From: Marinobacter sp. S6332
GTDB taxonomy: Bacteria; Pseudomonadota; Gammaproteobacteria; Pseudomonadales; Oleiphilaceae
DNA: 64,000 nt
NCBI RefSeq assembly: GCF_023016045.1
Contig: NZ_JALKAP010000001.1
Coordinates: 300,893-364,892 of the forward strand
Reading direction: 5' to 3'
The position numbers and the translations under genes are program-made. The notes beneath the pieces were generated by a model. That model was not told the origin of the DNA. It made no database searches and saw only the letters and a program-made list of their open reading frames with translations. Numbering within the stretch: position 1 is the first letter of the stretch; the number at the start of each line of letters is the position of its first letter. Below, one piece after another: positions 17,187-27,052 of this stretch.

Positions 17187-18193
17187 CAGCGCACCACCTC
17201 CACGTGAACATCGGCCCCTTCCAACGCACTCATGGCAAGTTCAAGATCGCCGCCTATTAGCGAAAGGGTCAACTGGCCGTATGGCGTGTCCTTGATATGA
17301 TCGATCCGGCCGGAAAGAATGCTGAAATCCACGCCTGATGCCCGGGCCACGCTGCCCAGCAGCGGCTGGTAAGTGGCTTCTCCCTTGAAGGTGAGGCGTA
17401 GAATGCGTCCGTTGGCCTTTTGCAGGTCTTCCTGCATTTCCTCACTGTCGATGCTTTCGCTCTCAAACACGAAATCTCGGGTAGTGGGGTGTTTCGGATG
17501 CAGGAACACATCGCTTACAGCACCCATTTCCACAACACGCCCGGCGTCCATAACGGCAACCCGGTCGCACACACGGCGCACCACGTCCATTTCATGAGTG
17601 ATGAGTACGATAGTAAGCCCGAGTTCTTTGTTGATTTCCGCCAGCAGGCGCAGCACCGACTGGGTGGTTTGCGGGTCGAGGGCGCTAGTGGCTTCGTCGC
17701 ACAGCAATATTGTTGGTCTACAAGCCAGCGCCCGGGCAATGCCCACTCGCTGCTTCTGGCCACCGGATAGTTGGGAAGGATATTTGGTGGCATGGTCAGT
17801 AAGGCTTACGCGAGCCAACAGTTCCTGCACTCGATCTCGGATTTCTGCTTTGGAATAGATACCTGCCAACTTCATCGGGAAGGCGATGTTATCCGAAACC
17901 GTTTTTGAGGAGAGCAGGTTGAAGTGCTGGAAGATCATACCGACTTTGCGGCGAAAGGCGCGCAATTCAGCCGCGTTGTAGCGGGTAATATTCTCGCCAT
18001 CAATTAGAATATCGCCACCGGTCGGCGGTTCCAGCAAATTGATCAGACGCACCAGAGTGGATTTTCCCGCCCCGGAATGTCCAACAATACCGAACACCTC
18101 GCCGGTTTCAATGGTCATATCAGTCGGGTGCAGAGCGGGGATCGCCCGGCCGTCCACCTGATACGACTTCTGTACCTGGTCAAATACAATCAC
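17186..18193 (-). CDS. metN: methionine ABC transporter ATP-binding protein MetN
   Basis: A 335-residue ATPase. Walker [10 protein letters not shown] is at 38-46, the ABC signature LSGGQKQR at 142-149, and Walker [14 protein letters not shown] at about 162-174, followed by the His switch ITHEMD. The C-terminal 75 residues (about 260-335) form the NIL/ACT-like domain that binds methionine and shuts the transporter when the cell is replete. Length and domain order match MetN of E. coli. It is the first gene of metN-metI-metQ and lies 80 nt downstream of a PLP-dependent sulfur enzyme on the same strand. Confidence 0.96.
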   Translation of the reverse strand: MIVFDQVQKSYQVDGRAIPALHPTDMTIETGEVFGIVGHSGAGKSTLVRLINLLEPPTGGDILIDGENITRYNAAELRAFRRKVGMIFQHFNLLSSKTVSDNIAFPMKLAGIYSKAEIRDRVQELLARVSLTDHATKYPSQLSGGQKQRVGIARALACRPTILLCDEATSALDPQTTQSVLRLLAEINKELGLTIVLITHEMDVVRRVCDRVAVMDAGRVVEMGAVSDVFLHPKHPTTRDFVFESESIDSEEMQEDLQKANGRILRLTFKGEATYQPLLGSVARASGVDFSILSGRIDHIKDTPYGQLTLSLIGGDLELAMSALEGADVHVEVVR

Positions 18194-18273
18194 GATCAGC
18201 GCCTTGTGGGTGCAGGAATAAAGCGGGCGATTATAGCGTATTCACCGGCCAAACCCGAACCCGCAAATTACCA

Positions 18274-19395
18274 CTACAACTTGCCCAACTGCGCAACCTG
18301 CAGATCCGGCTCAAACACTCCGGTACGATCGAAGTCATCCAGTGCGTTTTCCCAATCGGTTAAATCCAGACCCTGATGGGCAATCCAATCGGGGTTAAAA
18401 TAGGTGTCTATGTAACGATCACCGCCGTCACACAGAAGCGTAACAACCGAACCTTTCTCGCCAGCCTTTTGCATCTGGCTGGCCAAATGCAGTGTCGCGA
18501 TCAGATTGGTACCGGTAGACCCGCCGCAACGCCGACCTAGATGACGTTCGAGATAACGCAAAGCAGCAAAACTGGCTGCATCCGGCACACGCACCATGCG
18601 GTCAATCACCGCAGGGTTGAAGGACGGCTCCACCCTTGGGCGGCCAATACCCTCAATACGAGAGCCACACTGGCCGGTAATATCAGACCGGCCGCTGGCA
18701 AAAGCCTCATAAAACACGGAGTTTTCAGGATCGGCCACGCAGAGCTCACAGCCTCGGGCGAGGTGCCCGCCATAGCGGATATAGCGCCCTATGGTCGAAG
18801 AAGTGCCTCCCGTGCCTGCGCTTACAACAATCCAGCGGGGTGTTGGGTGTGGTTCCCGCTGCAACTGCTGGAAAATGCTTTCGGCAATATTGTTGTTTCC
18901 ACGCCAGTCCGTCGCTCGCTCAGCGTAAGTAAACTGGTCCATATAGTGACCGCCCAGCTCACGAGCCAGTCGCTGCGATTCGGTATAGATTTCGCTACCG
19001 TTATCAACCAGATGGCATTCACCGCCATAAAATTCAATCTTGGCAATTTTTTGGGCTGATGTTGTTCTGGGCATAACCGCTATAAACCTTAACCCCAGAA
19101 GCTTGGCAAAATACGCCTCAGACACCGCCGTGGAACCGCTAGACGCTTCAATGACGGGAGTGCTCTGCGTAATCCAACCGTTACATAGCCCGAATAGAAA
19201 TAGCGAACGTGCCAACCGATGCTTGAGGCTGCCCGTGGGATGAGTTGATTCATCTTTGAGATAAATATCGATGTTCTGCAGCCCGGGCAGATCCAGTTTG
19301 ATCAGGTGGGTGTCTGAAGATCGATTGAAGTCCGCATCAATTCGGGCGATGGCATCGGACAGCCACTGGGCGTGATTAAACATGGCAGGTTCCAT
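18274..19395 (-). CDS. PLP-dependent cysteine synthase-family enzyme
   Basis: About 373 residues of the fold-type II PLP family (cysteine synthase/cystathionine beta-synthase). The Schiff-base lysine is in HPTGSLKHR (about Lys58), the substrate loop is [12 protein letters not shown], and the phosphate loop is [10 protein letters not shown]. It is longer than CysK/CysM and has an unusual C-terminal part with [16 protein letters not shown], as in the cysteine desulfhydrase-like members. Likely reactions are making or breaking cysteine with sulfide. It lies directly upstream of metNIQ, which supports a role in sulfur amino acid supply. The start is uncertain among a GTG at 19407 and ATGs at 19395 and 19383. 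Confidence 0.85.
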   Translation of the reverse strand: MEPAMFNHAQWLSDAIARIDADFNRSSDTHLIKLDLPGLQNIDIYLKDESTHPTGSLKHRLARSLFLFGLCNGWITQSTPVIEASSGSTAVSEAYFAKLLGLRFIAVMPRTTSAQKIAKIEFYGGECHLVDNGSEIYTESQRLARELGGHYMDQFTYAERATDWRGNNNIAESIFQQLQREPHPTPRWIVVSAGTGGTSSTIGRYIRYGGHLARGCELCVADPENSVFYEAFASGRSDITGQCGSRIEGIGRPRVEPSFNPAVIDRMVRVPDAASFAALRYLERHLGRRCGGSTGTNLIATLHLASQMQKAGEKGSVVTLLCDGGDRYIDTYFNPDWIAHQGLDLTDWENALDDFDRTGVFEPDLQVAQLGKL

Positions 19396-19409
19396 ATAAA
19401 GAAGCACTC

Positions 19410-19437
19410 AAAAAAAAGCCGGGCACTTACCCGGCTC
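19410..19437 (-). terminator. rho-independent terminator
   Basis: AGCCGGG (19417-19423) and CCCGGCT (19430-19436) form the stem. On the minus strand a run of eight Ts follows. It ends the 215-residue unknown gene and isolates the PLP gene. Confidence 0.85.
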
Positions 19438-19465
19438 TTCAATTCAAGTTTTCACAACTATCCTC

Positions 19466-20113
19466 TTAATGCAACGCCCGCAACTGTCGCGGATACAAAG
19501 CGGCACTGACTTCTGGCTCCTCCAAAAGATCCGCCAGCTCAAGATCGACGTCTGACGCCTCGCCATGTTCAGGTAGCGGCTCGAACAGCGTGCTCAACCA
19601 GGACGCAATCGAAGGCTCTTCGTCACGCCTATAATCCGTCGACAGCGCTTTTATGCGGCGGAAGCCGATGATGCGCTGATGCTTGGGATCCCGGATTTGT
19701 TCAAATCCACGCCAGTACACGTGATCGCGTGTGTGGAGTTGCACAAACAGAGTGTCTATCGGCTCGTTTGTTTCGTCCTCCGCGCCGCCTTTCGATGAGG
19801 CGTCAAGATTATCTGTCGACGCTTCAGCCAAGGCTTCGGCTCCATCATCGTCTGCTGCTTCTTTGGCTTTCTGACGAATAGTTGTCCATGCCGGATATAA
19901 AACCGCCACAGCATCCGCCTCAACATGCTCGCGGGCAGCGCGAAGAATCAATCCCCAGCGCGCCTTGTCGGCATCGGTTTCAAGTGAGTTGATGGGCAAG
20001 TCATAGCTTTGTTCGTTGGCCAGTACGATCGCCATCATCGGAGCGTCGAGCTCTCCCATGGCTTCAGCCTGTGCAACGGATACCAGTTCATCGATTGCCA
20101 TCGGTTGGTTCAT
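19466..20113 (-). CDS. conserved-looking cytoplasmic protein of unknown function
   Basis: A 215-residue acidic protein that I do not recognise. The N-terminal part (about 1-75: MAIVLANEQSYDLPINSLETDADKARWGLI) and the segment DTLFVQLHTRDHVYWRGFEQI ... IIGFRRIKALSTDYRRDEEPS look folded. A low-complexity acidic stretch (about 85-115) joins them. There is no signal peptide, membrane helix or catalytic motif. It stands alone between the amidase and a strong terminator. Confidence 0.75.
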   Translation of the reverse strand: MNQPMAIDELVSVAQAEAMGELDAPMMAIVLANEQSYDLPINSLETDADKARWGLILRAAREHVEADAVAVLYPAWTTIRQKAKEAADDDGAEALAEASTDNLDASSKGGAEDETNEPIDTLFVQLHTRDHVYWRGFEQIRDPKHQRIIGFRRIKALSTDYRRDEEPSIASWLSTLFEPLPEHGEASDVDLELADLLEEPEVSAALYPRQLRALH

Positions 20114-20224
20114 AATGCGCTCGCCTCCTCGATGCCATCAGGGTGTATCAGGAAGATGATCTCCCTGACACACAGCATAGCCTGTTACGCGCCTAAAGAT
20201 AAACGTGGGGTTTCAGGCAACGGA

Positions 20225-21727
20225 TCACAAACCCGCTTTTGGAAAGGCATTTTCAAGTTTCTCATAATAGCCAAACCACGGGGCAGCCTCCTCAAGCTGG
20301 GCTGCCAGCTGCAACAGTACACCTTCATCACCATGGGGTGCACCCAGTTGCACACCAACCGGCATACCCTCCGCGGTCCAATGTACTGGTACCGACATGG
20401 CAGGCGTTCCCGTTAAGTTGGCAAGTTGAGTGAACGGCGTGTGGGCCAAATTTTCTATCGCTATCTGGTCCACCTGCCCGCTGCGGTGCACCATTTTTCC
20501 GGCCTTGAGGGCCAGCATCAGCTTTGCCGCCATTTTTAAATGCGCAGGTGTCTCCAATTCACCGATCCGGGCGGGCAGTTGGCCGGTGGTAGGGCAGAGG
20601 TAAAGGTCATAACCACTAAAAAATGCGCCCAGCGCTCGGGCAAACTCATTCCATTGTTGGCGCCGAAGCACGTAATCAGACAACGGCATGGTATTGCCCA
20701 GCATACCCAGTAGGCGAGTATCCAGTTCAAAATCGCTGTCAGTGGCACCAAGCTGCTCTTTGGCTTTCGCCATCATTGCCGACACCTCACCAAAATACAG
20801 GGCAAGATAACAGCGGGCCAACGCCATACCATCAAACTCCGGGCGAGCATACTCAACTTTGTGCCCAAGATTTTCTAAAATCCGCGCAGTTTCCTCAACA
20901 GCCGCAACACATTCGGGAGCCACTTCTGTGTCGTAGGGCGACGCAGTGAACACACCTATTTTCAGGCTACCCGGCGATTGCTGCATCAAGTCCGCATAAG
21001 CGACATCGGGTTTAGGAATCACAAACGGATCACCCGGAGCAGCACCACTTAATACGTCTAACATAGTGGCGCTATCACGCACTGTTCGGGTAACCACATG
21101 ATCCGAAGAGGCACCCGTCCAAGCTTCACCCATCGAAGGCCCATTAGAGATACGCCCACGAGATGGTTTGAGCCCGAAAAGCCCGTTATAGGCTGCGGGT
21201 ATCCGGATGGAGCCGCCACCATCGTTTGCGCCAGCCATAGGCACAACACCAGCCGCCGTTGCGGCACCAGAGCCGCCACTTGAGCCGCCGGGAGTGAGCC
21301 GAGTGTCCCAGGGGTTCCGTGAAGGCCCCCATAATTCGGATTCTGTGACGGCCTTTAGGCCAAACTCCGGTGTTGTTGTGCGCCCCAAAAACACCAGCCC
21401 ACCCTCGCGGGCACGGCGTACAAATTCGGAATCCTGTGGCGCAATATAATTTTTATAGCCACGACTGCCATAGGTACAGGGCTTTCCAGCCTGTTCCTGA
21501 GACAGATCTTTTAAAAGCAAAGGCACACCGGCAAAAGATCCGTGCTTTGGGCACTCCTGCGCCAGAGCTTCAGAAAACTGGGGAAAGCAGATCGCGTTGA
21601 GGGAGCCGTTCACAACGGTTGCTCGTTCCACCGCAGCCTCGCATACTTCCCGGGAGGTTACATCGCCACGGCGGATGATATCAGCCAGCGCAGTGGCGTC
21701 GTAACGCAAATATTCAGATTGCTTCAT
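20225..21727 (-). CDS. amidase signature family hydrolase
   Basis: A 500-residue amidase. The Ser-cisSer-Lys triad is visible: Lys73 in VPLLLKDLS, Ser149 in GGSSGGSGAA and nucleophile Ser173 in GANDGGGSIRIP, with the 24-residue spacing between the two serines usual for the family. It hydrolyses a C-N amide bond. The long insert and overall sequence resemble enzymes of the 6-aminohexanoate-cyclic-dimer hydrolase group more than GatA, and no gatB/gatC is present, so tRNA amidation is unlikely. The ATG at 21727 is preferred over a GTG at 21739 because AGTGGA lies at the right distance. The substrate is unknown. Confidence 0.92.
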   Translation of the reverse strand: MKQSEYLRYDATALADIIRRGDVTSREVCEAAVERATVVNGSLNAICFPQFSEALAQECPKHGSFAGVPLLLKDLSQEQAGKPCTYGSRGYKNYIAPQDSEFVRRAREGGLVFLGRTTTPEFGLKAVTESELWGPSRNPWDTRLTPGGSSGGSGAATAAGVVPMAGANDGGGSIRIPAAYNGLFGLKPSRGRISNGPSMGEAWTGASSDHVVTRTVRDSATMLDVLSGAAPGDPFVIPKPDVAYADLMQQSPGSLKIGVFTASPYDTEVAPECVAAVEETARILENLGHKVEYARPEFDGMALARCYLALYFGEVSAMMAKAKEQLGATDSDFELDTRLLGMLGNTMPLSDYVLRRQQWNEFARALGAFFSGYDLYLCPTTGQLPARIGELETPAHLKMAAKLMLALKAGKMVHRSGQVDQIAIENLAHTPFTQLANLTGTPAMSVPVHWTAEGMPVGVQLGAPHGDEGVLLQLAAQLEEAAPWFGYYEKLENAFPKAGL

Positions 21728-21779
21728 AAAAGCGTCCACTTGTTATTGTGATGACCGGAATGCCACGGATACATCGTTT

Positions 21780-22919
21780 ATGAACTTAAGATTCGCAAGC
21801 TTACGTCAGCTTGCACTGATTTTCATCCTGACCGCATTGGGACAAGGGACCCTGTGGGCAGAAGATAGCCAAGCCGAGAATGTCAGTACGGACACTCCGG
21901 ATTGGACAGCCGTTGTAAGGAATTCGCCTTACTGGGTTAGTCAGGGCGTCTACACAAATATTCTCACCATACGCCGCTGGGTATTGAAAGAAGCCGGTTA
22001 CTGCTCAAGCCCAGAACGCCACATTCTGTTCGATATGCGCGGGCAGTTTTTAGGCTGGATAAGCAACGGCAGCAATCGTTCCGCAACGCAAAAGCGCTTG
22101 AACGATACCCGGCAGGAACTGCATGCTAAAGGCCTTACCGAGGAGTGGGTTGCCGGTGATGCCAGCACGAAAGGCTATCCATTCGCGCTGGCCTGTGATC
22201 AGCCCCACGTCAATCTGGACATGGCCGTTGGTCGCTATCTAGGGGCCCAGAGAAAAGATAGAGTTTGGGGTGCTTGGGATGATCTTTCTTTCGCAACTCG
22301 CGAGCAGCCCGGCGCACTCCACGATGCTCTGATTTACATCGTGCAACGTCGAAGCGAACAAAACCGCTTCGCGTTACCGGAGGTTTTATCCAGGTATCTG
22401 GCCGGGCAAATCCTAATTGAAAGTGGTGGGCAGGCAAGAGCCCATTCCCGCGCAAATGCTAAGGGCATTCTCCAGCTTTCACCCTCCGCCCTGAAAGACT
22501 GCCAGATCAAACCTCAGAACTATTGGCACCGGCTGGCTCAGATTGATTGCGCACTACGCCTAATGCACCAGAATGCCCGCAACCTACAGCCCGCGTTTGA
22601 AGAGCGCTTTGGCCATCTACCAGAGGCCAAACGCAACGAACTCTTTGTGCTCTTGTTGGTGCAAGCCTACCACGGTGGCGCAAGCCGTGTGCAGGCGCTC
22701 CTTGATGGCGAGACACTGGCCAAGCCTGCAGAATACTTTGCCGCTAACCACAAGCGTTTTACCGCAGGAGACATAGCGTTTGGCATGGTGTTTCACAACT
22801 TAGGTCGAGATAGGCTGGGGCTGGCGTCACTGTATTACGTTGCCGATGTACAGCTGGCAACTGAGGCGCTATGCAGAATGGCAACGCTGAAATCCGAGGA
22901 GTTTTGCGCATGGAAATAA
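21780..22919 (+). CDS. lytic transglycosylase (SLT fold), exported
   Basis: A 379-residue protein with a signal peptide (about 1-27). Near the middle is the SLT catalytic pattern: Glu214 in ILIESGGQARAHS followed by NAKGILQLSP (about 226-236), matching the E-S ... G-Q-P pattern of soluble lytic transglycosylases. Such enzymes cleave peptidoglycan between MurNAc and GlcNAc, making 1,6-anhydro ends. The first 190 residues are not a known accessory domain to me. Its 3' end overlaps the TauE/SafE gene by 10 nt, so the two are co-transcribed. Confidence 0.82.
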   Translation: MNLRFASLRQLALIFILTALGQGTLWAEDSQAENVSTDTPDWTAVVRNSPYWVSQGVYTNILTIRRWVLKEAGYCSSPERHILFDMRGQFLGWISNGSNRSATQKRLNDTRQELHAKGLTEEWVAGDASTKGYPFALACDQPHVNLDMAVGRYLGAQRKDRVWGAWDDLSFATREQPGALHDALIYIVQRRSEQNRFALPEVLSRYLAGQILIESGGQARAHSRANAKGILQLSPSALKDCQIKPQNYWHRLAQIDCALRLMHQNARNLQPAFEERFGHLPEAKRNELFVLLLVQAYHGGASRVQALLDGETLAKPAEYFAANHKRFTAGDIAFGMVFHNLGRDRLGLASLYYVADVQLATEALCRMATLKSEEFCAWK

Positions 22920-23677
22920 CCTTGCTCCCAGAGAGCCTAAGTGTATCAGTGGCGCTTTTTCTGCTGGCAAGTTCCGTTGTTACATCCATGATTACCGCAA
23001 GTTTGGGAGCAGGCGGGGGTGTTCTTTTGCTGATTCTGATGGCCACTTGGATGCCCGCAGCCGCCATTATTCCCGTGCACGGCATGATTCAGCTCGGCTC
23101 CAACGGCGGCCGGGCAATACTGACGTGGAAACATATCGACTGGCGGACGATTGCCGCTTTTACACCTGGGGTGGTTGCAGGCGCTGCGGCGGGCGCATGG
23201 TTGCTGGTAAGCCTGCCAGCTTATTTATGGCAGCTGACCATTGCGGTATTCGTACTGTATTTGTGCTGGGGCCCAGCTCTGCCAAAAAGCGCATTCGGCC
23301 CGGTGGGGGTTTTTATCGCCGCCACAGTAACCAGTTTTGTTAGTCTTTTCGTGGGCGCTACCGGCCCACTCGTGGCGGCGTTTATAAAACAGATTCATGC
23401 GGACCGGTTCCGCACCGTTGCAACCTTTGCTACGGCAATGGTCCTGCAGCATGCTCCCAAAGCTCTGGTATTTGGTGTGGCGGGGTTCGTGTTTGCGAAC
23501 TGGTTGCCGTTTATTTTGGCTATGATTGCCTGTGGCTTTGCGGGCACCTGGATAGGTCTGCACCTTCTCCGCTCTCTCAATAATCGCTGGTTCAGAATAG
23601 CGCTTAATCTGGTTCTTACTCTCTTGGCTTTACGTTTAATGTGGCAGGCCAGCTTGGCAGCACATTGGTGGGCATAA
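22910..23677 (+). CDS. TauE/SafE-family membrane permease
   Basis: About 255 residues with seven or eight helices. The ATG at 22910 has GAGGAG upstream; an earlier in-frame ATG lies inside the transglycosylase gene. The N-terminal motif SMITASLGAGGGVLLL and the second repeat FVSLFVGATGPLVAAFI are the paired glycine-rich loops of the TauE/SafE family, which export sulfite, sulfoacetate and other organic anions. It overlaps the transglycosylase gene, an odd pairing. The substrate is unknown. Confidence 0.88.
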   Translation: MEITLLPESLSVSVALFLLASSVVTSMITASLGAGGGVLLLILMATWMPAAAIIPVHGMIQLGSNGGRAILTWKHIDWRTIAAFTPGVVAGAAAGAWLLVSLPAYLWQLTIAVFVLYLCWGPALPKSAFGPVGVFIAATVTSFVSLFVGATGPLVAAFIKQIHADRFRTVATFATAMVLQHAPKALVFGVAGFVFANWLPFILAMIACGFAGTWIGLHLLRSLNNRWFRIALNLVLTLLALRLMWQASLAAHWWA

Positions 23678-23681
23678 ACGC

Positions 23682-26039
23682 CTAGGAGTAGTCTTTCGGC
23701 TCCGCCAGAGGTGTAACCACAACTCGGTTTCGGCCTTGTGACTTGGCAAGATAAGCGCCTTCATCAGCGCGCGCGACCACGTCTTTGGGTTCACGGTCTG
23801 CGGGTAGCAACTCGGTCATGCCAATACTGGCGGTCACTGAAAACATACGGCCTTCGTGCTCAATTTCGAGCGCTTCAACGCCTGCACGAATGCGTTCGGC
23901 AAGGGTTTTGGCCCTGCTTAGCCCACAAGCGGGCAGAATAATGCCAAACTCATCACCCCCTAAGCGAGCCACGGTATCCGACTGGCGCACCGATTCTTTG
24001 AATAGATCGGACAAACGACGAAGCATTTCATCACCGAGCAGGTGTCCACCTTCATCATTAACAGGCTTGAAGTGGTCAAGGTCGATCAGCATCAACACCG
24101 AGCTTGCTTCCTGTCGCGACGACTCACCGAGCACTTTGCTCAACGAAGCATTGAATGCACGACGGTTCACCAACTGCGTTAGGCTATCGTGGGTCGCTTC
24201 CCAGGAAAGCCTCTCTTCCTCACGCCGACGCTCAGCATCGTCCCTGAACACGAACACCAGCCGCTCGTTCTCTCGCCCCTGTCGGATATGGATCATACTG
24301 AGATCCACATCGAATGCGTTGCCGCTGCGATTGCGAAGAGTAACGTACAGGCTGTCGAGATCATCATGGGCAAGAAACCAGTCATGAGTGAGAGACTGAT
24401 CTTCGTGGTCAATTCCCACCAACTCAAATACATTTGAGCCAATGCAGTCCTCGCTAGTGCCCAAAAAACGGCCCGCTGCTTGGTTTGCATAACGTATGGC
24501 TCCGCCGGTATCGGCCATCAACACACCGTCTTGCATTACTCCCAGTATGTTTTCCGCCCTCTGCTGCTCGTCTCGCAGTGCATCCTCAACTTCCAATTCA
24601 TGCGAAATATCCCGCACAATCGTAACGGTACCCATGACCTTTTCAGGCGTCTCAAGAATTGCCGTGATTACCTGACACCAAATGGGCACGCGTGTATTCG
24701 TTCCCTGCAAACGGAAGCGATCACGAAATACCTCCTGCCCCTCAAGCGCCTTTTGCCAACCTTCGACCACTGCAACACGGTCATCATCTGCGATGCAATC
24801 AAACAAATGAGTACCGCTAAGTGCGGCCAATTTCAGGCCGATAATGCTCTCGAATACAGGATTTACAAACTCGATACGGCCAAGTACATCTGCCTGCACA
24901 ATGCCAATAGGGGCACCCCGGGTGAGTGATCGGAAAAACGCTTCCCGCTCGGCCAAAGAACTAAGAACGTCCTCACGCTCATCCATGACCAGATTGAATA
25001 TTTCAGCCACCTGACTGATTTCCGAACCCCCGGAAACCCCCACCGGTTTATTGCGCACACCAAGGTGGCGCTCATGCACTTGCAGCCCAAGTTCGCCTAA
25101 AGGCGCCATCAAACGACGGAAACGCCACATAGCCATCGGAACAACGAGCAAGATCACAACCAACAATATCCAGAGAAACGCATCTTTAAGGCGAGTAGCG
25201 GGAGCATAAGCTTCGCGGGCTGGCCAAACAGCGGCTACAAACCAAGGCACCTCAGACATTTGCTGAACCGAGAGAATAATACTTTCACCCTTGGCGTTGC
25301 GTGTTCTGGCTGTTCCCTCAAACCCGCTCATAGCTTGGCTTAGCACTGGGTTGCTATCACTTACCGGCTGCATAACCTCTCCGGTGCGGCCGTTGGCCAG
25401 TACAACCCCATTGCGGGCTATGATAGTTAGGTAACCGGTTTTGCCTATGCGAATATTCGAGAGTTCTTCTATGAGGTGCTCACCCGCTAGTGAAATCGCA
25501 CCCCCGAGCATGCCAATAAAGCGCTGATGATGATCAAACACTGGAGCAGCCACCATAACCGCGGGCCTGCCTTGATAATGCGAGCGATAGGGTTCGCTAA
25601 TCTGTGGAGTAAGCTGCCCTGAGATTCGGCGGAAGTAGGTGCGACTGCTGATGTCCTTCCCAACCATCTTCAATTCCTTTGGGTGCTCAGCAATAACTTT
25701 ACCTTGCGCGTCAATCAGGTAAATGCCATCAAACAGGTGCTGCAACGCGGTTTGGCGGCGCATCAAAATTCTTGCGCGCACCTCAAAGGCCGCTTCACTC
25801 ATAGTGAAACCCTGAGCGACGTGGTTTAACGCCTCCAAGCGCTGTGACAACTTGTCATCCAATTCGCCAGAAACCAACCGCGCAATTGTTTCTACCTGAT
25901 TTGCAGCCTGTTGCTCAAGTTCCGACCGACTAAGGAACGAGCCTGCAAGCGCCACCAGCAGCGCCGTTAGAATTACGACACCCACGACAAGGAGCACGGC
26001 TCGATTCACCAAGCTGCCCAGCCAACGACTCATCAGCAC
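23682..26039 (-). CDS. Cache-HAMP-PAS-PAS-GGDEF diguanylate cyclase
   Basis: A 785-residue sensor enzyme. It has a membrane helix at 12-36, a periplasmic double Cache domain (about 40-285), a second helix at 288-306, HAMP (about 307-360), PAS1 (about 365-480), PAS2 (about 485-605) and GGDEF (about 610-775). The active site GGDEF is at 694-698 with an RQSD inhibitory site just before it, so it should make c-di-GMP and be product-inhibited. Cache domains of this type bind small organic acids or amino acids. No EAL or HD-GYP domain is attached. It converges on the TauE/SafE gene with a 4-nt gap. Confidence 0.95.
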   Translation of the reverse strand: MLMSRWLGSLVNRAVLLVVGVVILTALLVALAGSFLSRSELEQQAANQVETIARLVSGELDDKLSQRLEALNHVAQGFTMSEAAFEVRARILMRRQTALQHLFDGIYLIDAQGKVIAEHPKELKMVGKDISSRTYFRRISGQLTPQISEPYRSHYQGRPAVMVAAPVFDHHQRFIGMLGGAISLAGEHLIEELSNIRIGKTGYLTIIARNGVVLANGRTGEVMQPVSDSNPVLSQAMSGFEGTARTRNAKGESIILSVQQMSEVPWFVAAVWPAREAYAPATRLKDAFLWILLVVILLVVPMAMWRFRRLMAPLGELGLQVHERHLGVRNKPVGVSGGSEISQVAEIFNLVMDEREDVLSSLAEREAFFRSLTRGAPIGIVQADVLGRIEFVNPVFESIIGLKLAALSGTHLFDCIADDDRVAVVEGWQKALEGQEVFRDRFRLQGTNTRVPIWCQVITAILETPEKVMGTVTIVRDISHELEVEDALRDEQQRAENILGVMQDGVLMADTGGAIRYANQAAGRFLGTSEDCIGSNVFELVGIDHEDQSLTHDWFLAHDDLDSLYVTLRNRSGNAFDVDLSMIHIRQGRENERLVFVFRDDAERRREEERLSWEATHDSLTQLVNRRAFNASLSKVLGESSRQEASSVLMLIDLDHFKPVNDEGGHLLGDEMLRRLSDLFKESVRQSDTVARLGGDEFGIILPACGLSRAKTLAERIRAGVEALEIEHEGRMFSVTASIGMTELLPADREPKDVVARADEGAYLAKSQGRNRVVVTPLAEPKDYS

Positions 26040-26183
26040 AGCAGAGCTACTCCTTTCTGCAGGGATTGAGTGTTAATGGTACGGCCTCCGGTTTCGAATC
26101 AGATCATGCGTGAAGACTGGGCTCAACGGCGACACAAATTCTAACAGAGGCTTGAGGCCTAAAGGATTACAGTCCTTGCAATC

Positions 26184-26206
26184 CGAATGATAATCTTTAT
26201 TATTCG
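26184..26206. promoter_or_regulatory. Fur-box-like palindrome before the exbB-tonB operon
   Basis: CGAATGATAA and TTATTATTCG flank TCT, a 23-bp palindrome with one mismatched pair. Aligned to the Fur consensus GATAATGATAATCATTATC it matches 14 of 19 positions, including AATGATAATC. It ends 30 bp before the exbB start codon, where bound Fur-Fe would block transcription. Iron repression of a TonB system is the expected biology. Confidence 0.7.
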
Positions 26207-26236
26207 CATGATGTTTCAGAAAGAGCGATAACTGGC

Positions 26237-27052
26237 ATGAGCAACTCCCTAACACCTCTCGATTCCGCACTAACAGACGGCCCTATTAACCAGCTCCTCG
26301 CCATGGGCGGCCCTGTCATGATGGTATTGCTTGTTATGGCAGTTCTGGGCCTCATCACGTTTATTTACCTGATACTCGTGGGCGCGGTGTATGCTCCGAG
26401 ATTGTCCAGAAAACTTAAAAATCTGATTACACTTTGGCAACACAGCCCTGCCGACGTAAATCCGCAAGCCATTCGCCAACAGGCCAGCCGCTGGGCAAAA
26501 CTGAACCCTCTCCATGGCTTAATAACCAATACCATTGAAGCTCGACAAAACCAGCAAGACGACGGGCAAATTCGCGAAACAGTGGCACGGGACGCCCAGC
26601 AAGCTCTTGAGCCCTTTGAAGCTCCCCTTAAAATCATTGAAGTAATCGCTGCGCTGGCGCCATTGCTCGGTTTGCTAGGAACCGTGCTGGGAATGATGGA
26701 AGCATTCAGCGCCATGGCGGCTGCTGAAGGCCGAGCCAATGCCTCTCAGTTAAGTGGCGGCATTTATGAAGCCTTGACCACCACCGCAGCTGGCCTTGTC
26801 GTTGCCATTCCATTTGCTGCACTGGCGGCTTGGATTGAGTTCCGGTTACGGCGTATCCATAAGCTTGTAAACAGTAGTTTGGTTACTGTGCTCACCGCTT
26901 CGCCACTACCCTTTGTAAAGGCAACCGAAGCCGCAAGCGAAGCGACCACTAAAGCGGTCGAGCCTGCCCCAAGCCAATCCCGGCCAAAGACACAAGACGA
27001 GCCGGAATCAGCATCTCACAGTAGTCAGCGGTTCGCCCATGCAACTGGTTGA
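26237..27052 (+). CDS. exbB: ExbB/TolQ/MotA-family proton channel subunit
   Basis: A 271-residue inner-membrane protein with three helices: about 20-45, then a pair at about 135-165 and 180-210 after a long cytoplasmic loop. The conserved segment AALAPLLGLLGTVLGMMEAF and the helix YEALTTTAAGLVVAIPFAALA are ExbB/TolQ hallmarks containing the channel Thr residues. With ExbD it converts proton flow into force for TonB. The C-terminal 40 residues are a polar tail rich in Ala, Pro and Ser. It is the first gene of a four-gene operon and overlaps exbD1 by 14 nt. Assignment to ExbB rather than TolQ rests on the tonB gene downstream. Confidence 0.92.
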   Translation: MSNSLTPLDSALTDGPINQLLAMGGPVMMVLLVMAVLGLITFIYLILVGAVYAPRLSRKLKNLITLWQHSPADVNPQAIRQQASRWAKLNPLHGLITNTIEARQNQQDDGQIRETVARDAQQALEPFEAPLKIIEVIAALAPLLGLLGTVLGMMEAFSAMAAAEGRANASQLSGGIYEALTTTAAGLVVAIPFAALAAWIEFRLRRIHKLVNSSLVTVLTASPLPFVKATEAASEATTKAVEPAPSQSRPKTQDEPESASHSSQRFAHATG

